Source: Aciduricibacillus chroicocephali
GTDB taxonomy: Bacteria; Bacillota; Bacilli; Bacillales; Amphibacillaceae
Length of the DNA: 64,000 bases
Assembly: GCF_030762805.1 (NCBI RefSeq)
Contig: NZ_CP129113.1
Location: 1,688,001 to 1,752,000 of the forward strand
Reading direction: 5' to 3'
Part shown: positions 37,326 through 46,063 of the stretch, one piece after another
Numbering within the stretch: position 1 is the first letter of the stretch
Layout: every line of letters starts with the position of its first letter
Notes under the pieces: generated by a model
Databases searched by the model: none
What the model was told of the DNA's origin: nothing
What the model saw: only the letters and a program-made list of their open reading frames with translations
Translations under genes and position numbers: made by a program

Positions 37326-38464
37326 TTCATTACCACCTTCAGTTTTTCTACTGATGCGTTAAATATGTTAAGGAACGTGTCGATTTCCTCAGCTGTCGTT
37401 AACGTTGACATGCTGACACGGATTCCCGAGACTGCCCGCTCTTCATCATGGCCGCAAGCGGTGAGAACCTGACTCTTCCTGCTATCTTTTGAAGAACATG
37501 CAGATTTTGTGGAAACATAAATTCCGTATTCACCTAGCATATGGATCATCACTTCAGGCTTAATTCCCGGTACAGAAAAGTGAACGATATGCGGTGCAGC
37601 ATGCTGTTTCGGCGTATTTAGTTGTACGTACGGATTTTGTTCCAGCTTTTGAAAAAGTTTATTTCTCAGCACATTCATCCTGTTAACGCCTTGCTGTTCA
37701 TTCTCTAGTGCTAGTCGAAGTGCCTTGCTGAAAGATACTGTCCCGGCAACGTTCTCCGTACCCGATCGAACGCCAAATTCCTGTCCCCCTCCATCAAAGA
37801 GTGGGAACAGTTTGACCCCTTTCCTCTTATAAAGAAGGCCTGTCCCTTTCATGCCATGAATCTTGTGACCTGACATCGTACATAGATCTATCCGAGCTGT
37901 CCGGAAATCTAAAGGAAGCTTTCCAAGACCTTGCACATAATCAACATGAAAAAGAAGCTTCGGATATTCTGCTGCGATTCGGCCTATCGCTTCTATATCC
38001 TGTACTGTGCCAATTTCATTGTTGACGTGCATGACAGAAAGCAAGATCGTGTCTTTCCGAATTGCCTGTTGTAGTTCCTTAAGATCGATTCTTCCAGATT
38101 CATCAACCGATAAATAAGTCGTTTTAAAACCGATCTTCTCAAGCGATTGGAAAGCTTCAATAACAGAAGGATGTTCAATTGCTGTCGTTATAATATGACT
38201 GCCGCGTGACTTATGCTCAAGGGCCGCCCCTTTGATTGCCAAATTATTTCCTTCCGTGCCTCCTGAAGTAAAAATCAGCTCGTCAGGCGAAACGTGCAGC
38301 AGCTTTGCGGCTTGATTGCGCGCTCTGTCCAACAGCTGTTCACTTTGTCCTCCAAGCTGATGCAATGAAGAAGGATTTGCAAAGAATTCATTTGTTGCCT
38401 GTATAAAACTATCAACAACCTCCTGAAGCGGTTTGGTTGTTGCACTATTGTCGAGATAAATCAT
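37322..38464 (-). CDS. Cysteine desulfurase (NifS/IscS family) partner of ThiI
   Basis: PLP enzyme that takes sulfur from cysteine as an enzyme-bound persulfide. The PLP lysine is in MSGHKIHGMKGTG and the persulfide cysteine in STKSACSSKDSRKSQVL. 380 residues starting MIYLDNSATTKPL. Equivalent to B. subtilis NifZ, the dedicated donor for ThiI. The ribosome-binding site is weak, and the ezrA terminator lies just upstream; I did not find a convincing promoter for this pair. Confidence 0.94.
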   Translation of the reverse strand: MIYLDNSATTKPLQEVVDSFIQATNEFFANPSSLHQLGGQSEQLLDRARNQAAKLLHVSPDELIFTSGGTEGNNLAIKGAALEHKSRGSHIITTAIEHPSVIEAFQSLEKIGFKTTYLSVDESGRIDLKELQQAIRKDTILLSVMHVNNEIGTVQDIEAIGRIAAEYPKLLFHVDYVQGLGKLPLDFRTARIDLCTMSGHKIHGMKGTGLLYKRKGVKLFPLFDGGGQEFGVRSGTENVAGTVSFSKALRLALENEQQGVNRMNVLRNKLFQKLEQNPYVQLNTPKQHAAPHIVHFSVPGIKPEVMIHMLGEYGIYVSTKSACSSKDSRKSQVLTACGHDEERAVSGIRVSMSTLTTAEEIDTFLNIFNASVEKLKVVMK

Positions 38465-38490
38465 GGATAACCCGGCTTTCTTAATTAAAA

Positions 38491-38539
38491 TGAAAGACCG
38501 CCGGGATTGCGAGCATACGCTTCACATTCCGGCAGTCTC
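38491..38539 (-). terminator. Terminator after ezrA
   Basis: GACTGCCGG/CCGGCGGTC hairpin with a long loop, followed by TTTCATTTT on the minus strand. Confidence 0.68.
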
Positions 38540-38541
38540 TA

Positions 38542-40233
38542 TTATTGCATCAATTCATACGATTGTTCAATACGTTTTAGAGCCCCTGGCTCGACAAGTT
38601 CAACCGCTTTGGCCGCTTTTTCAAGAGCAAGCTCATACTCACAATTGCGGAAGAGACGTTCTGCATCCGCTAGGCTCATCGCTAACCCATCATTTTGACT
38701 TCGGTAACGATTCGCATACTGGATGACCTTCTCTGTCAAATGAGCCTGTTCAATCATAAGATTTGCTTCTTGAGCAGCATGGGTAAATGCCTGTTTTGCA
38801 TTTTCTAGCGCTGCCTGCACACCCGCAATTTCAAGCGGATGTCTTTCAAGAGCTTTCATCACGAGCTTATTTTTCGCCATCGCCTGTTCAATAAGGGAAA
38901 GGATATTATTCGGCACACCTGGAATGTTGCTTTTGGAAAGTTTGCGACGCAGATTATTGATCTGTTCATGAAGCTCTGCGACATTCTCTTTCGCTTCCAG
39001 TTCGTCTTTGCGCAAATTTATAATACGCTTCTTGAAAGCTTCATGTTCTGATTCAAGAACTGCAACATGCTCATACAGCTCTTCAAGCTCTTTGCGCAAA
39101 TCTGTGTGTGATGTATCCCCATTCATTTCCATTTCTAAATCTTGAAGTTGAATGATCAACTGCTGAACACTCTTTTCCAGTGTTAGGAAGCGTTCCATGT
39201 CACTGTCTTCAAAATAGTAGGCTCTGCGCATAACATCGACTTCCTCTTTTGTCGCAGCAAAATCCTCAGCAGCCGTTTCTACAATATTTGCAATATCTGG
39301 CAGCTTGGATTCAACATGATTGCGAGCAATTGCTTCTCTTTCAAGGATGTCATATATTTCAGAGATGCGCCCTCTAATATCGGCGATGATTTCCTCTGGT
39401 TTAGCAACCTGACCTTCATCAAGCATTGCCGCACATTGCACTAAGCTTTTTTCATATGTATTAAGCTCTTGCTCAAAATTGAAATGGTCGACTCTATAGC
39501 CTTCTTCACGCATTTCTCTGAGCCCTCGACGCAACTCATCAAAAGCTTGTGGAAGCTCATGCTTCTGTGCCTTGTAAAGAAGCGGGAAAGTTTCCATCTT
39601 CGTTAGTAGAGCTGCCGTTTCGGCATTTACCTGGTCGATCAATGCGCGTGCTTCCAAGTAATTCCCTTCATCAGCTAACTCCTTATATGTGCCAAGCGCC
39701 TTGAACAGCTCATCCAGTTCCTTTTCAAACGCAGCTTCCGCCTTGCCGAATTGATAACGTTTCTGAGAAAGTTGGCGGCGAAGTGCTTTCAGTTCCGGTT
39801 CAAGCTCTGATGCTTCTTTTCGACTTGTCTCTTCAGAAGCAAGCAATTCCCCGAGTTCTTCAAGGATTTTATTTATTTCCTGCTCAATCGCTTTTAGCTT
39901 CTGTTCAGCGCTATGGACGATTGCTTTTGCACTTGGAATGCGGTAACGGTCTGCTGCCTGCTCCGCTTCATACATCTGCTCTTCCACTTCATGCAGATCC
40001 TGTTCCAGAATCTCATCCCAGCGTTCCTTCCAAGCCTCAAACCGCTCGAGTGTTTCCCCCAGCAGATTAAGCGGCTTGATTTTTGCAAGTTCCGCTGCCA
40101 CATTTCGGTCCATGATACTGATCTTCCAGCTTTCCAGCTTGTCTACGGCATCATAGATACGCTTTCTTAATATCGAGCCGATAATGAACAGTACAACGAT
40201 GATCAGTACGGCTCCAATTATATATGCTGCCAT
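38542..40233 (-). CDS. ezrA: Septation ring regulator EzrA
   Basis: Membrane-anchored spectrin-like protein that keeps FtsZ rings from forming at the poles and joins the divisome. One N-terminal membrane helix (about 3-22, AYIIGAVLIIVVLFIIGSIL) faces the cytoplasm with a 540-residue chain of coiled-coil helices. 563 residues is the normal size. The ATG at 40233 follows GGGAGG; a frame to 40290 is not conserved. A hairpin with T run lies in the leader. Confidence 0.95.
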   Translation of the reverse strand: MAAYIIGAVLIIVVLFIIGSILRKRIYDAVDKLESWKISIMDRNVAAELAKIKPLNLLGETLERFEAWKERWDEILEQDLHEVEEQMYEAEQAADRYRIPSAKAIVHSAEQKLKAIEQEINKILEELGELLASEETSRKEASELEPELKALRRQLSQKRYQFGKAEAAFEKELDELFKALGTYKELADEGNYLEARALIDQVNAETAALLTKMETFPLLYKAQKHELPQAFDELRRGLREMREEGYRVDHFNFEQELNTYEKSLVQCAAMLDEGQVAKPEEIIADIRGRISEIYDILEREAIARNHVESKLPDIANIVETAAEDFAATKEEVDVMRRAYYFEDSDMERFLTLEKSVQQLIIQLQDLEMEMNGDTSHTDLRKELEELYEHVAVLESEHEAFKKRIINLRKDELEAKENVAELHEQINNLRRKLSKSNIPGVPNNILSLIEQAMAKNKLVMKALERHPLEIAGVQAALENAKQAFTHAAQEANLMIEQAHLTEKVIQYANRYRSQNDGLAMSLADAERLFRNCEYELALEKAAKAVELVEPGALKRIEQSYELMQ

Positions 40234-40268
40234 CTTCTGCCTCCCAACTTCCGCGTCCGTACAAGAAA

Positions 40269-40372
40269 AAAGGATCCTTCCCGGTCCCATCCTTTAATTT
40301 ACTGAATTCAAGTCGTTCGCCCGCGTCCTTTTATCCTTTTTCATTATGTTACTTCATATCATATCATGTAAA
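40269..40372 (-). promoter_or_regulatory. ezrA promoter and leader hairpin
   Basis: TTTACA (40372-40367), 18 bases, CATAAT (40348-40343) on the minus strand is a good SigA promoter. About 50 bases downstream the leader holds AAAGGAT/ATCCTTT (40295-40269) with a 13-base loop, continuing into a T run. This looks like a terminator placed between promoter and gene, 36 bases before the ezrA start. Confidence 0.55.
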
Positions 40373-40486
40373 GACGAAATTTGGCTAAAAAAAAGCTGAT
40401 TTACCGCCAATATTGACATCGTTCTCCAAAGTAAGACAATTTCACCGATAAGAAGTTATAATTCGCCAATTTTCCCTAAGTATTTT

Positions 40487-41110
40487 TTACAACTTTTGCA
40501 TCTGACCGTCACATTCCTCTTCTCCAGCAGCATACTCCAGCCAAGCATGTATGGAAGCAGAATAATTACGAACAAAATAAATATCCAACTCTCCCGCAGA
40601 ACGTTCCCTCATCTCATGATGCATCAGGTAAGGTGCAAGCAGCATCCCTTTCAGCTGCAGCAACAGGAAATCACTGTCGCCTCTGCGCTCTCCAACAGCC
40701 GCATTAAGAGCATTTTTTAAATAGTAGTTCTCTTTCGCTATATACGTTACGACCATCTCACGAACAAAGACAGAATCAAGTGACAGCTCACGCTGGATGA
40801 AACAAGTCATCTGTTCATGTGTTTGACGGTATGCGATCATTTCGTATGTAAGATTCTTCAAGGTCTCCAGACTGGACAACCCCTCGGACTCGTGCAATGA
40901 TTGTTCCATCGTCTGCAAATATGCTTCATAGTACTCAGTGACTGCATACTCAAGCAGACCTTGCTTGCTTTTGAAATAATAGCTGATCAGCGAAACATTG
41001 ACACCTGCCTTTTCGGCGATGTCCCTTACGGATGCTCCATTGAAGCCTTTTTGATAAAACAGCGCAGAAGCCGCATCCATCACTTTCTGCTTCGATTGGC
41101 CCGCTTTCAT
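40487..41110 (-). CDS. refZ: TetR-family regulator RefZ
   Basis: 207 residues. The N-terminal helix-turn-helix is GASVRDIAEKAGVNVSLISYYFKSKQGLLEYAV. The rest is the helical effector domain. RefZ in B. subtilis binds palindromes around oriC and helps place the division site and the chromosome at sporulation. I placed the start at 41110 (MKAGQSKQK), which aligns with the B. subtilis start and has GGAG nine bases upstream; the ATG at 41116 is very close to that site. Location beside ezrA and rpsD supports RefZ. Confidence 0.88.
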   Translation of the reverse strand: MKAGQSKQKVMDAASALFYQKGFNGASVRDIAEKAGVNVSLISYYFKSKQGLLEYAVTEYYEAYLQTMEQSLHESEGLSSLETLKNLTYEMIAYRQTHEQMTCFIQRELSLDSVFVREMVVTYIAKENYYLKNALNAAVGERRGDSDFLLLQLKGMLLAPYLMHHEMRERSAGELDIYFVRNYSASIHAWLEYAAGEEECDGQMQKL

Positions 41111-41246
41111 CTGCATCTACTCCTTCACTGCCAAATATACGACAAAGCCCGCCTGTTTCCTGCATCAACTGCTCGACATTAATCACTCTTTTTGTCGAAT
41201 TGCTCCAGGATAACTAGGCACATATTTTCAACAAAGGATGATTTAC

Positions 41247-41729
41247 ATGTTCGAGAAATCCGCCTATTCAGGCAATCTACTAAAAGACTATGACTTGCTA
41301 AGCAAACAGCTCGATGCTCTTTCTACAGGAGAGAAAGACACTGTTGCCCTGCTTTCCAATGCATCAGCGCTTCTCAATCAGTTCCTGGACAGAGTCAATT
41401 GGACTGGTTTTTATATCAATCAGGAAGATGAACTTGTACTTGGACCTTTCCAAGGCCTTCCTGCCTGCATCCGCATTCCATTTGGTAAGGGCGTATGCGG
41501 CACTGCCGCTGCTACTGAAAAGACACAGCGTATCGCTGACGTTCATTCCTTCCCTGGCCATATCGCATGTGATGCAGCTTCGAGATCCGAGATTGTCATT
41601 CCTATTAATATTAATGGCAAACTGTTCGGTGTGCTAGATATCGACAGTCCGGAAACAGACCGTTTTACAGAAGAAGATGAGAGAGGACTCTCCCAATTTG
41701 TAAAAACCCTCGAAAAACACTTGTCATAA
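41247..41729 (+). CDS. ytsP: Free methionine-(R)-sulfoxide reductase, GAF domain (YtsP)
   Basis: 160-residue single GAF-domain enzyme. The three cysteines of the fRMsr class are present in GLPACIRIPFGKGVCGTAA and FPGHIACDAASRSEI. It reduces free Met-R-sulfoxide using thioredoxin. I used the ATG at 41247 (MFEKSAY) as in homologues, with AAAGGATG upstream; the ATG at 41238 lies within that site. Divergent from refZ. Confidence 0.92.
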   Translation: MFEKSAYSGNLLKDYDLLSKQLDALSTGEKDTVALLSNASALLNQFLDRVNWTGFYINQEDELVLGPFQGLPACIRIPFGKGVCGTAAATEKTQRIADVHSFPGHIACDAASRSEIVIPININGKLFGVLDIDSPETDRFTEEDERGLSQFVKTLEKHLS

Positions 41730-41754
41730 CGAAATATTCTTTTTCCCGATTTCG

Positions 41755-41783
41755 TTGACTTCTCTTCGTAGAAATTATATACT
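41755..41783 (+). promoter_or_regulatory. SigA promoter of rpsD
   Basis: TTGACT (41755-41760), exactly 17 bases, TATACT (41778-41783). It gives a start near 41790 and a leader of about 180 bases. Confidence 0.85.
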
Positions 41784-41789
41784 ATGCTT

Positions 41790-41968
41790 TGTGTAAAATA
41801 AAAGGTAGCCTTCGTGAACCGGCGCTTGTCGCCATTTTGTTCCTCTATATTGAGGTGTATCGTGTAACTCTCTGCTGCTGGAGCGATGGTACATGAAAAC
41901 AAAATGAGCAACGCAGGGAACACAAACTTATTTTATGCAAATTATATATTTGTAGGAGGACATCATAC
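41790..41968 (+). ncRNA. rpsD leader, probable S4 autoregulatory element
   Basis: The leader is far longer than a ribosome-binding site needs, and its GC-rich structured stretch (about 41805-41930) has several short pairings. In B. subtilis the rpsD leader folds to a pseudoknot bound by S4, which represses its own translation. Placement and length match; I did not derive the full fold. Confidence 0.65.
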
Positions 41969-42571
41969 ATGTCACGTTTTACTGGTTCTATTTGGAAAAA
42001 ATCACGCCGCCTAGGCATTTCACTTTCTGGCACAGGTAAAGAGCTCGAAAAGCGCCCTTACGCTCCTGGCCAGCACGGTCCGAACCAACGCCGCAAGATC
42101 TCTGAATATGGTCTTCAGCAACAAGAAAAGCAAAAGCTTCGTTTCATGTACGGCTTGAACGAGCGCCAGTTCCGCAACACGTTCAACGAAGCAGGCAAGA
42201 TGAAAGGTATCCATGGTGAAAACTTCATGGTTCTTCTTGAATCACGCCTTGACAACATCGTTTACCGCCTAGGTCTTGCTCGCACACGCCGTCAGGCACG
42301 CCAGCTTGTAAACCATGGCCACATCCTAGTTGACGGCAAGCGCGTTGACATTCCTTCATACCGTTTGAAGCCAGGTCAGTCTATTACATTGCGCGAACGT
42401 TCACGCAATCTTGACATCGTTAAAGAAGCAGTTGAGGCTAACAGCTTCACACCTGACTACACTACTTTCGATGCTGACAAATTGGAAGGCACATACGCTC
42501 GCTACCCTGAGCGCTCTGAGCTTCCTGCTGAAATCAACGAAGCGCTTATCGTTGAATTCTACTCTCGTTAA
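41969..42571 (+). CDS. rpsD: 30S ribosomal protein S4
   Basis: Primary rRNA-binding protein of the small subunit. 200 residues beginning [21 protein letters not shown], with the S4 RNA-binding domain around [39 protein letters not shown]. This is the zinc-free form with no N-terminal cysteines. AGGAGG precedes the ATG. Monocistronic, with its own promoter and terminator. Confidence 0.98.
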   Translation: MSRFTGSIWKKSRRLGISLSGTGKELEKRPYAPGQHGPNQRRKISEYGLQQQEKQKLRFMYGLNERQFRNTFNEAGKMKGIHGENFMVLLESRLDNIVYRLGLARTRRQARQLVNHGHILVDGKRVDIPSYRLKPGQSITLRERSRNLDIVKEAVEANSFTPDYTTFDADKLEGTYARYPERSELPAEINEALIVEFYSR

Positions 42572-42599
42572 TTCGAGACTTACAAAAACTATATTTCCA

Positions 42600-42645
42600 A
42601 AACGCCAGAATCCTTGTTATATCAAGGATTCTGGCGTTTTTCTTT
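42600..42645 (+). terminator. Terminator after rpsD
   Basis: CGCCAGAATCCTTG/CAAGGATTCTGGCG perfect 14-pair stem, followed by TTTTTCTTTT. Confidence 0.96.
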
Positions 42646-42949
42646 TCCTATGATAAAGAACTCCCTCGAACTAGAAAGGACATCGCATAATCTCATTGTA
42701 CTCGCCACATGGTGTATAATTGCGCCATTTGATATTCCACAGTAGCAGGGCTCTCTTATTACTATTTAGTTGTATTTATAAAACTCAATCATAATGCAAT
42801 CCGTGGCATTTATAACCTGCTACGCATGGTAGCCTTTTACGAGAAGCTATCCCCTTTTCAAAAAACTCATTATTTGTTTCCTCTTCGCATAATTTTTATT
42901 AACTGCAACAGCCTAAGGAGATACTATAACGGTTCAGGGAGAGTCTGTT
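42646..42949 (+). other. Intergenic stretch before the deacetylase gene
   Basis: About 300 AT-rich bases with no gene that I could support. TATAAT at about 42715 and CATAAT at about 42886 are -10-like, but neither has a convincing -35 at the right distance. A five-pair hairpin GCTAC/GTAGC lies near 42820. No clear regulator site. Confidence 0.4.
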
Positions 42950-43720
42950 ATGCGAAAAAAAATCATGATCCCAATTGCCATGTTTTTTGTATTTTTTACT
43001 TTTGTCACAAGCATACAAGCAGCTACGAAAAGTCGAGAAGAATACGAAAAAAAAGGTGATATCATATGGGAAACAGAAACTGATCAGAAAATAGTCGCCA
43101 TAACATTTGATGATGGTCCTCACTCTCTATACACAGATCAAATATTGGATATATTGAAGAAATACAATGCAAAATCAACGTTTTTCATCATGGGAGCACA
43201 TGCGCAAAAACACCCGGATATTATAAAAAGACAGAGCGATGAAGGTCATGAAATTGCAAATCACACATATAACCATCTATACGGCAACACGGATCAACTT
43301 AACAAGGAAATCAAACGCACAACAAATATCATAGGTCAAATAACAGGTACTCGTTCAGCTTTATTTCGTCCAGTTGGAGGCCTTTTCAACGACACTGTCG
43401 TTAACACATCAAAAAATAACAATCACCTCGTTGTCATGTGGTCTTGGCATCAAGACACCTATGATTGGCAGCTACCAGGAGTAAATAAAATCGTAAATAA
43501 AGTAACTTCAGGTATTAGACCAGGAGACATCATCTTAATGCATGATGCAGGTGGTGACCGCACTCAGACCGTCAAAGCCCTCGAGAAAATTTTAAAACGT
43601 TTAACAAAAGATGGTTATGAGTTTGTTACGGTTTCTGAACTCTTATACAGATCGAACTCAATATTACCTGAGTTTATTGAGAATGAGTTTGGAAATGATG
43701 CCAAGTTTATTTCAGAATAA
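42950..43720 (+). CDS. Secreted polysaccharide deacetylase (NodB domain)
   Basis: 256 residues with a signal peptide (about 1-25, basic MRKK then a hydrophobic core ending SIQA-A). The NodB domain has all five motifs: TFDDGPH (catalytic Asp and metal Asp), the metal histidines in HTYNH, RPVGG, DTYDW and LMHDAGG. This class removes acetyl groups from peptidoglycan sugars or similar polymers outside the cell. The RPVGG third motif is a small change from the usual RPPGG or RPPYG. The neighbouring cell-wall genes suggest peptidoglycan as substrate, but this is inference. GGGAGAG precedes the ATG. Confidence 0.88.
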   Translation: MRKKIMIPIAMFFVFFTFVTSIQAATKSREEYEKKGDIIWETETDQKIVAITFDDGPHSLYTDQILDILKKYNAKSTFFIMGAHAQKHPDIIKRQSDEGHEIANHTYNHLYGNTDQLNKEIKRTTNIIGQITGTRSALFRPVGGLFNDTVVNTSKNNNHLVVMWSWHQDTYDWQLPGVNKIVNKVTSGIRPGDIILMHDAGGDRTQTVKALEKILKRLTKDGYEFVTVSELLYRSNSILPEFIENEFGNDAKFISE

Positions 43721-43756
43721 CGATGTTCTTGGCACTGCCATCAGCTTAATGTAAAA

Positions 43757-43801
43757 ACACCTACGAATAAACATGTATCCCATGCCTTATTCGTAGGTGT
43801 C
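43757..43801. terminator. Bidirectional terminator between deacetylase and blaR1
   Basis: ACACCTACGAATAA/TTATTCGTAGGTGT perfect 14-pair stem with a loop of about 16 bases; A/T runs on both flanks. Confidence 0.85.
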
Positions 43802-43805
43802 CATA

Positions 43806-45608
43806 TTAAAAAATACCTTTATCATGTAAAATGCGGCGAGCAATTTCAGCCGCATTTTTTCCGTTTGCTTCTCCTATATTACTTTGAATATTTACAGCAA
43901 ATGTATATATTTTATTCTTTTTCTCAACAAATCCAACAAACCAGCCATTAATATCCTTGCCCTCTACTGTTCCCGTTCCGGTTTTTCCATATAATCGACT
44001 GCTATCTTTTTCCTCAATGAACATCGACTGTTTGACTTGGCTTATGTCTTTTTCCTTAAAACCATATCTGTTATTCTCAAGCGTATGAACAAGGAGCTGG
44101 ACTTGCTCAATTGGTGAGACTTTCAAGGTTGACTCCATCCAGTAGCTCGACACATCCCCTGATACATCCTCATTTCCATAATGTATTCTTTCAAATTGCC
44201 TCTGCAAAGATTCATTTCCGACCTTCTTATCAAGGTTTTGGAAATACCAGTTCACCGAGTCACGGATTGCCGAATCAAGGTTTTGATCTCTGCGCCATTT
44301 GCTAAATGGTTGCTCCGAGCCGTTCCACTTCATTCCATTAAGTTCAGGAGTAATAATACCAGCATCCAAAGCGAATAGTGCCGAGTAGATTTTGTATGTA
44401 CTATTAGGAGATACTCTTTTTGTACTTATATCTCGATTAAAGATTTCATATTGTCCGTTACCCGAATTGTATAAGACAAAGCTTCCCTCTACATCTTTAA
44501 AATAAGGAGTCAAATCTTCATTCTTCACACTATATTTTTCAAAATCAAAATCAAACTTGTCACTTGAAGCTGCCAAAGCCGGCATAGACATGGAAAGAAT
44601 CAAGACAAAACACCCGATGGCTGTACATATCATTTTGCTTTTTCTTTTTAACAAATTTGATTCCAAATTGAAATTGGCTATGTGAACGATTCTTTTCTTG
44701 ATCTGCTTTTTTGAACCGCCAATCCCTGAAACAAGATTGGTATCAACACGATCTGGCCCGATGTTGGCAAAGCTTATAATTGTCTGCCCGTATTTAACAG
44801 CATCCTCTGTATTAAGCAACGAGAGTACACGATGATCGCATGCAAGTTCCCGCTCTGTCCGCATCCTGCTAGCAACGTACCATACGATTGGATTGAACCA
44901 ATAGATAATCTGTACAAGTGCTGTCAAATAGTTAATCAGGGTATCCTTGTTTTTTTGATGACTCAGCTCGTGGAGAAATACATGCTGCAGTACTTCAGGA
45001 GAATTGAGCCTTTTCGGTATAAGTACAAAAGGTCCAATAACTCCAAATGTAATTGGAGCTGCAAACATTTCAGTCTCCAAAAGCTTGATATTCCTATTTA
45101 CTCCAACTTGTCTCTTACACTCATTGAATAGTCCTAATATCTTTTCTTCTTGTACTGGGATCGCAAGACTTCTGACTCTTTGTACATTAATAAATCCAAC
45201 AATAAGCCTAAACGCCAGAACAAGCATTCCAATAAGCCAAACTGAACCTATGATATTGTAAAACAGATCGGGTAGAGCCTTGCTTACAGAAACTGAAAGG
45301 TCGCTAATCGTATTGCTTCCTGCAGGAGTATTGTTTTGCCATAAGCGAACTTTTCCTTCCTGGGTCCCTATAGTACCAGAATACCAATTCAACCTTTCAA
45401 TATTTTGTAAGAGCCAAGCAGGGTGGAGCATATTAAATGGTAGAAAAGGCATAAGTAGCGGCACATAAATAAATTGCCAGATTTTATAATGCATCTGTGT
45501 GGAAATATGGTTTAAAAAGACTTTTTTTACAAAAAGAATAGCTGCAGTCAGTAAAGTTGCCGCAATGGTTCCCCAAAGTATCTTGAACAAGAGGCTCTGA
45601 ATGTCCAT
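43806..45608 (-). CDS. blaR1: BlaR1/MecR1-type beta-lactam sensor and protease
   Basis: 600 residues. The N-terminal half has four membrane helices (about 8-28, 42-62, 115-140, 325-348) and a cytoplasmic M56 metalloprotease with H213-E-L-S-H217. The extracellular C-terminal sensor is penicillin-binding-protein-like: S403-T-Y-K406, S451-V-N453 and K542-T-G. When a beta-lactam acylates S403, the protease is expected to become active and lead to loss of BlaI. Its ATG overlaps the blaI stop. All key motifs are intact, so the sensor looks functional. The induced gene is probably the PBP upstream of blaI; no beta-lactamase is in the window. Confidence 0.93.
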   Translation of the reverse strand: MDIQSLLFKILWGTIAATLLTAAILFVKKVFLNHISTQMHYKIWQFIYVPLLMPFLPFNMLHPAWLLQNIERLNWYSGTIGTQEGKVRLWQNNTPAGSNTISDLSVSVSKALPDLFYNIIGSVWLIGMLVLAFRLIVGFINVQRVRSLAIPVQEEKILGLFNECKRQVGVNRNIKLLETEMFAAPITFGVIGPFVLIPKRLNSPEVLQHVFLHELSHQKNKDTLINYLTALVQIIYWFNPIVWYVASRMRTERELACDHRVLSLLNTEDAVKYGQTIISFANIGPDRVDTNLVSGIGGSKKQIKKRIVHIANFNLESNLLKRKSKMICTAIGCFVLILSMSMPALAASSDKFDFDFEKYSVKNEDLTPYFKDVEGSFVLYNSGNGQYEIFNRDISTKRVSPNSTYKIYSALFALDAGIITPELNGMKWNGSEQPFSKWRRDQNLDSAIRDSVNWYFQNLDKKVGNESLQRQFERIHYGNEDVSGDVSSYWMESTLKVSPIEQVQLLVHTLENNRYGFKEKDISQVKQSMFIEEKDSSRLYGKTGTGTVEGKDINGWFVGFVEKKNKIYTFAVNIQSNIGEANGKNAAEIARRILHDKGIF

Positions 45609-45991
45609 TACTTGTCCCCTTCTTTTGATTCGTCCAATATCCTTTGAAGTTCCGCTATTTCTTCTTTGGACAGCTTGTCGTTTTCAATGAAATTCAACAC
45701 CATTGAGCTCAAAGCTCCTCCAAAAAAATTTTCAAGGAATGTTCTACTTCTTCCTTCAATGTACTCAAACTCCTCAACAAGAGAGCTATAAATATAAGCT
45801 CTTCCTTCTTTATGAGCTTTAAGCACTTTTTTCTTCACAAGTCGGGCGAGCATTGTCTGAATTGTATTCGGTTTCCAATCAGCTTCTTTTGAAACGAGCT
45901 CCACTACTTCAGGAGTTGATATAGGTTCATGTTTCCAAATAACCTTCATTACTTTATATTCTGCTTCTGATATTTGCGGTAACTCTCTCAT
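45608..45991 (-). CDS. blaI: BlaI/MecI-family repressor
   Basis: 127-residue winged-helix dimeric repressor. The DNA-binding part reads ISEAEYKVMKVIWKHEPISTPEVVELVSKEADWKPNTIQTMLARLVKKKVL, followed by the dimer domain. The helix-3 N-T-I-Q-T-M motif is typical of BlaI/MecI. The ATG follows GGAGGA. Candidate TACA/TGTA operators flank its -10. Translationally coupled to blaR1. Confidence 0.95.
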   Translation of the reverse strand: MRELPQISEAEYKVMKVIWKHEPISTPEVVELVSKEADWKPNTIQTMLARLVKKKVLKAHKEGRAYIYSSLVEEFEYIEGRSRTFLENFFGGALSSMVLNFIENDKLSKEEIAELQRILDESKEGDK

Positions 45992-46002
45992 CGTAATCCT
46001 CC

Positions 46003-46051
46003 TGCATATGTAAATCTTTATAGCAGGCAGGCTACAGTGTACCTGCTTGCT
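46003..46051 (-). promoter_or_regulatory. blaI promoter with two BlaI-type operators and a hairpin
   Basis: TATAAA (46022-46017, minus strand) is the likely -10. TACAGTGTA (46033-46041) and TGCATATGTAAA (46003-46014) resemble the TACA...TGTA dyads bound by BlaI/MecI. The first sits in the loop of a 10-pair hairpin, AGCAGGCAGG/CCTGCTTGCT (46022-46051), which is the only terminator-like structure after the PBP gene and lacks a T run. Confidence 0.6.
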
Positions 46052-46063
46052 ATTTAATACTTC

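Noticed and set aside
41111-41180. GCAGGAAAC upstream of refZ as a SigH -35
   Set aside because: No matching -10 (GAAT) at the right distance could be found.
42705-42725. TATAAT near 42715 as promoter of the deacetylase gene
   Set aside because: It is over 200 bases upstream, and no -35 lies 16-18 bases before it.
42906-42935. TGCAAC ... CGGT as an ECF-sigma promoter for the deacetylase gene
   Set aside because: Spacing of about 20 bases is too long for the SigW, SigX or SigM classes.
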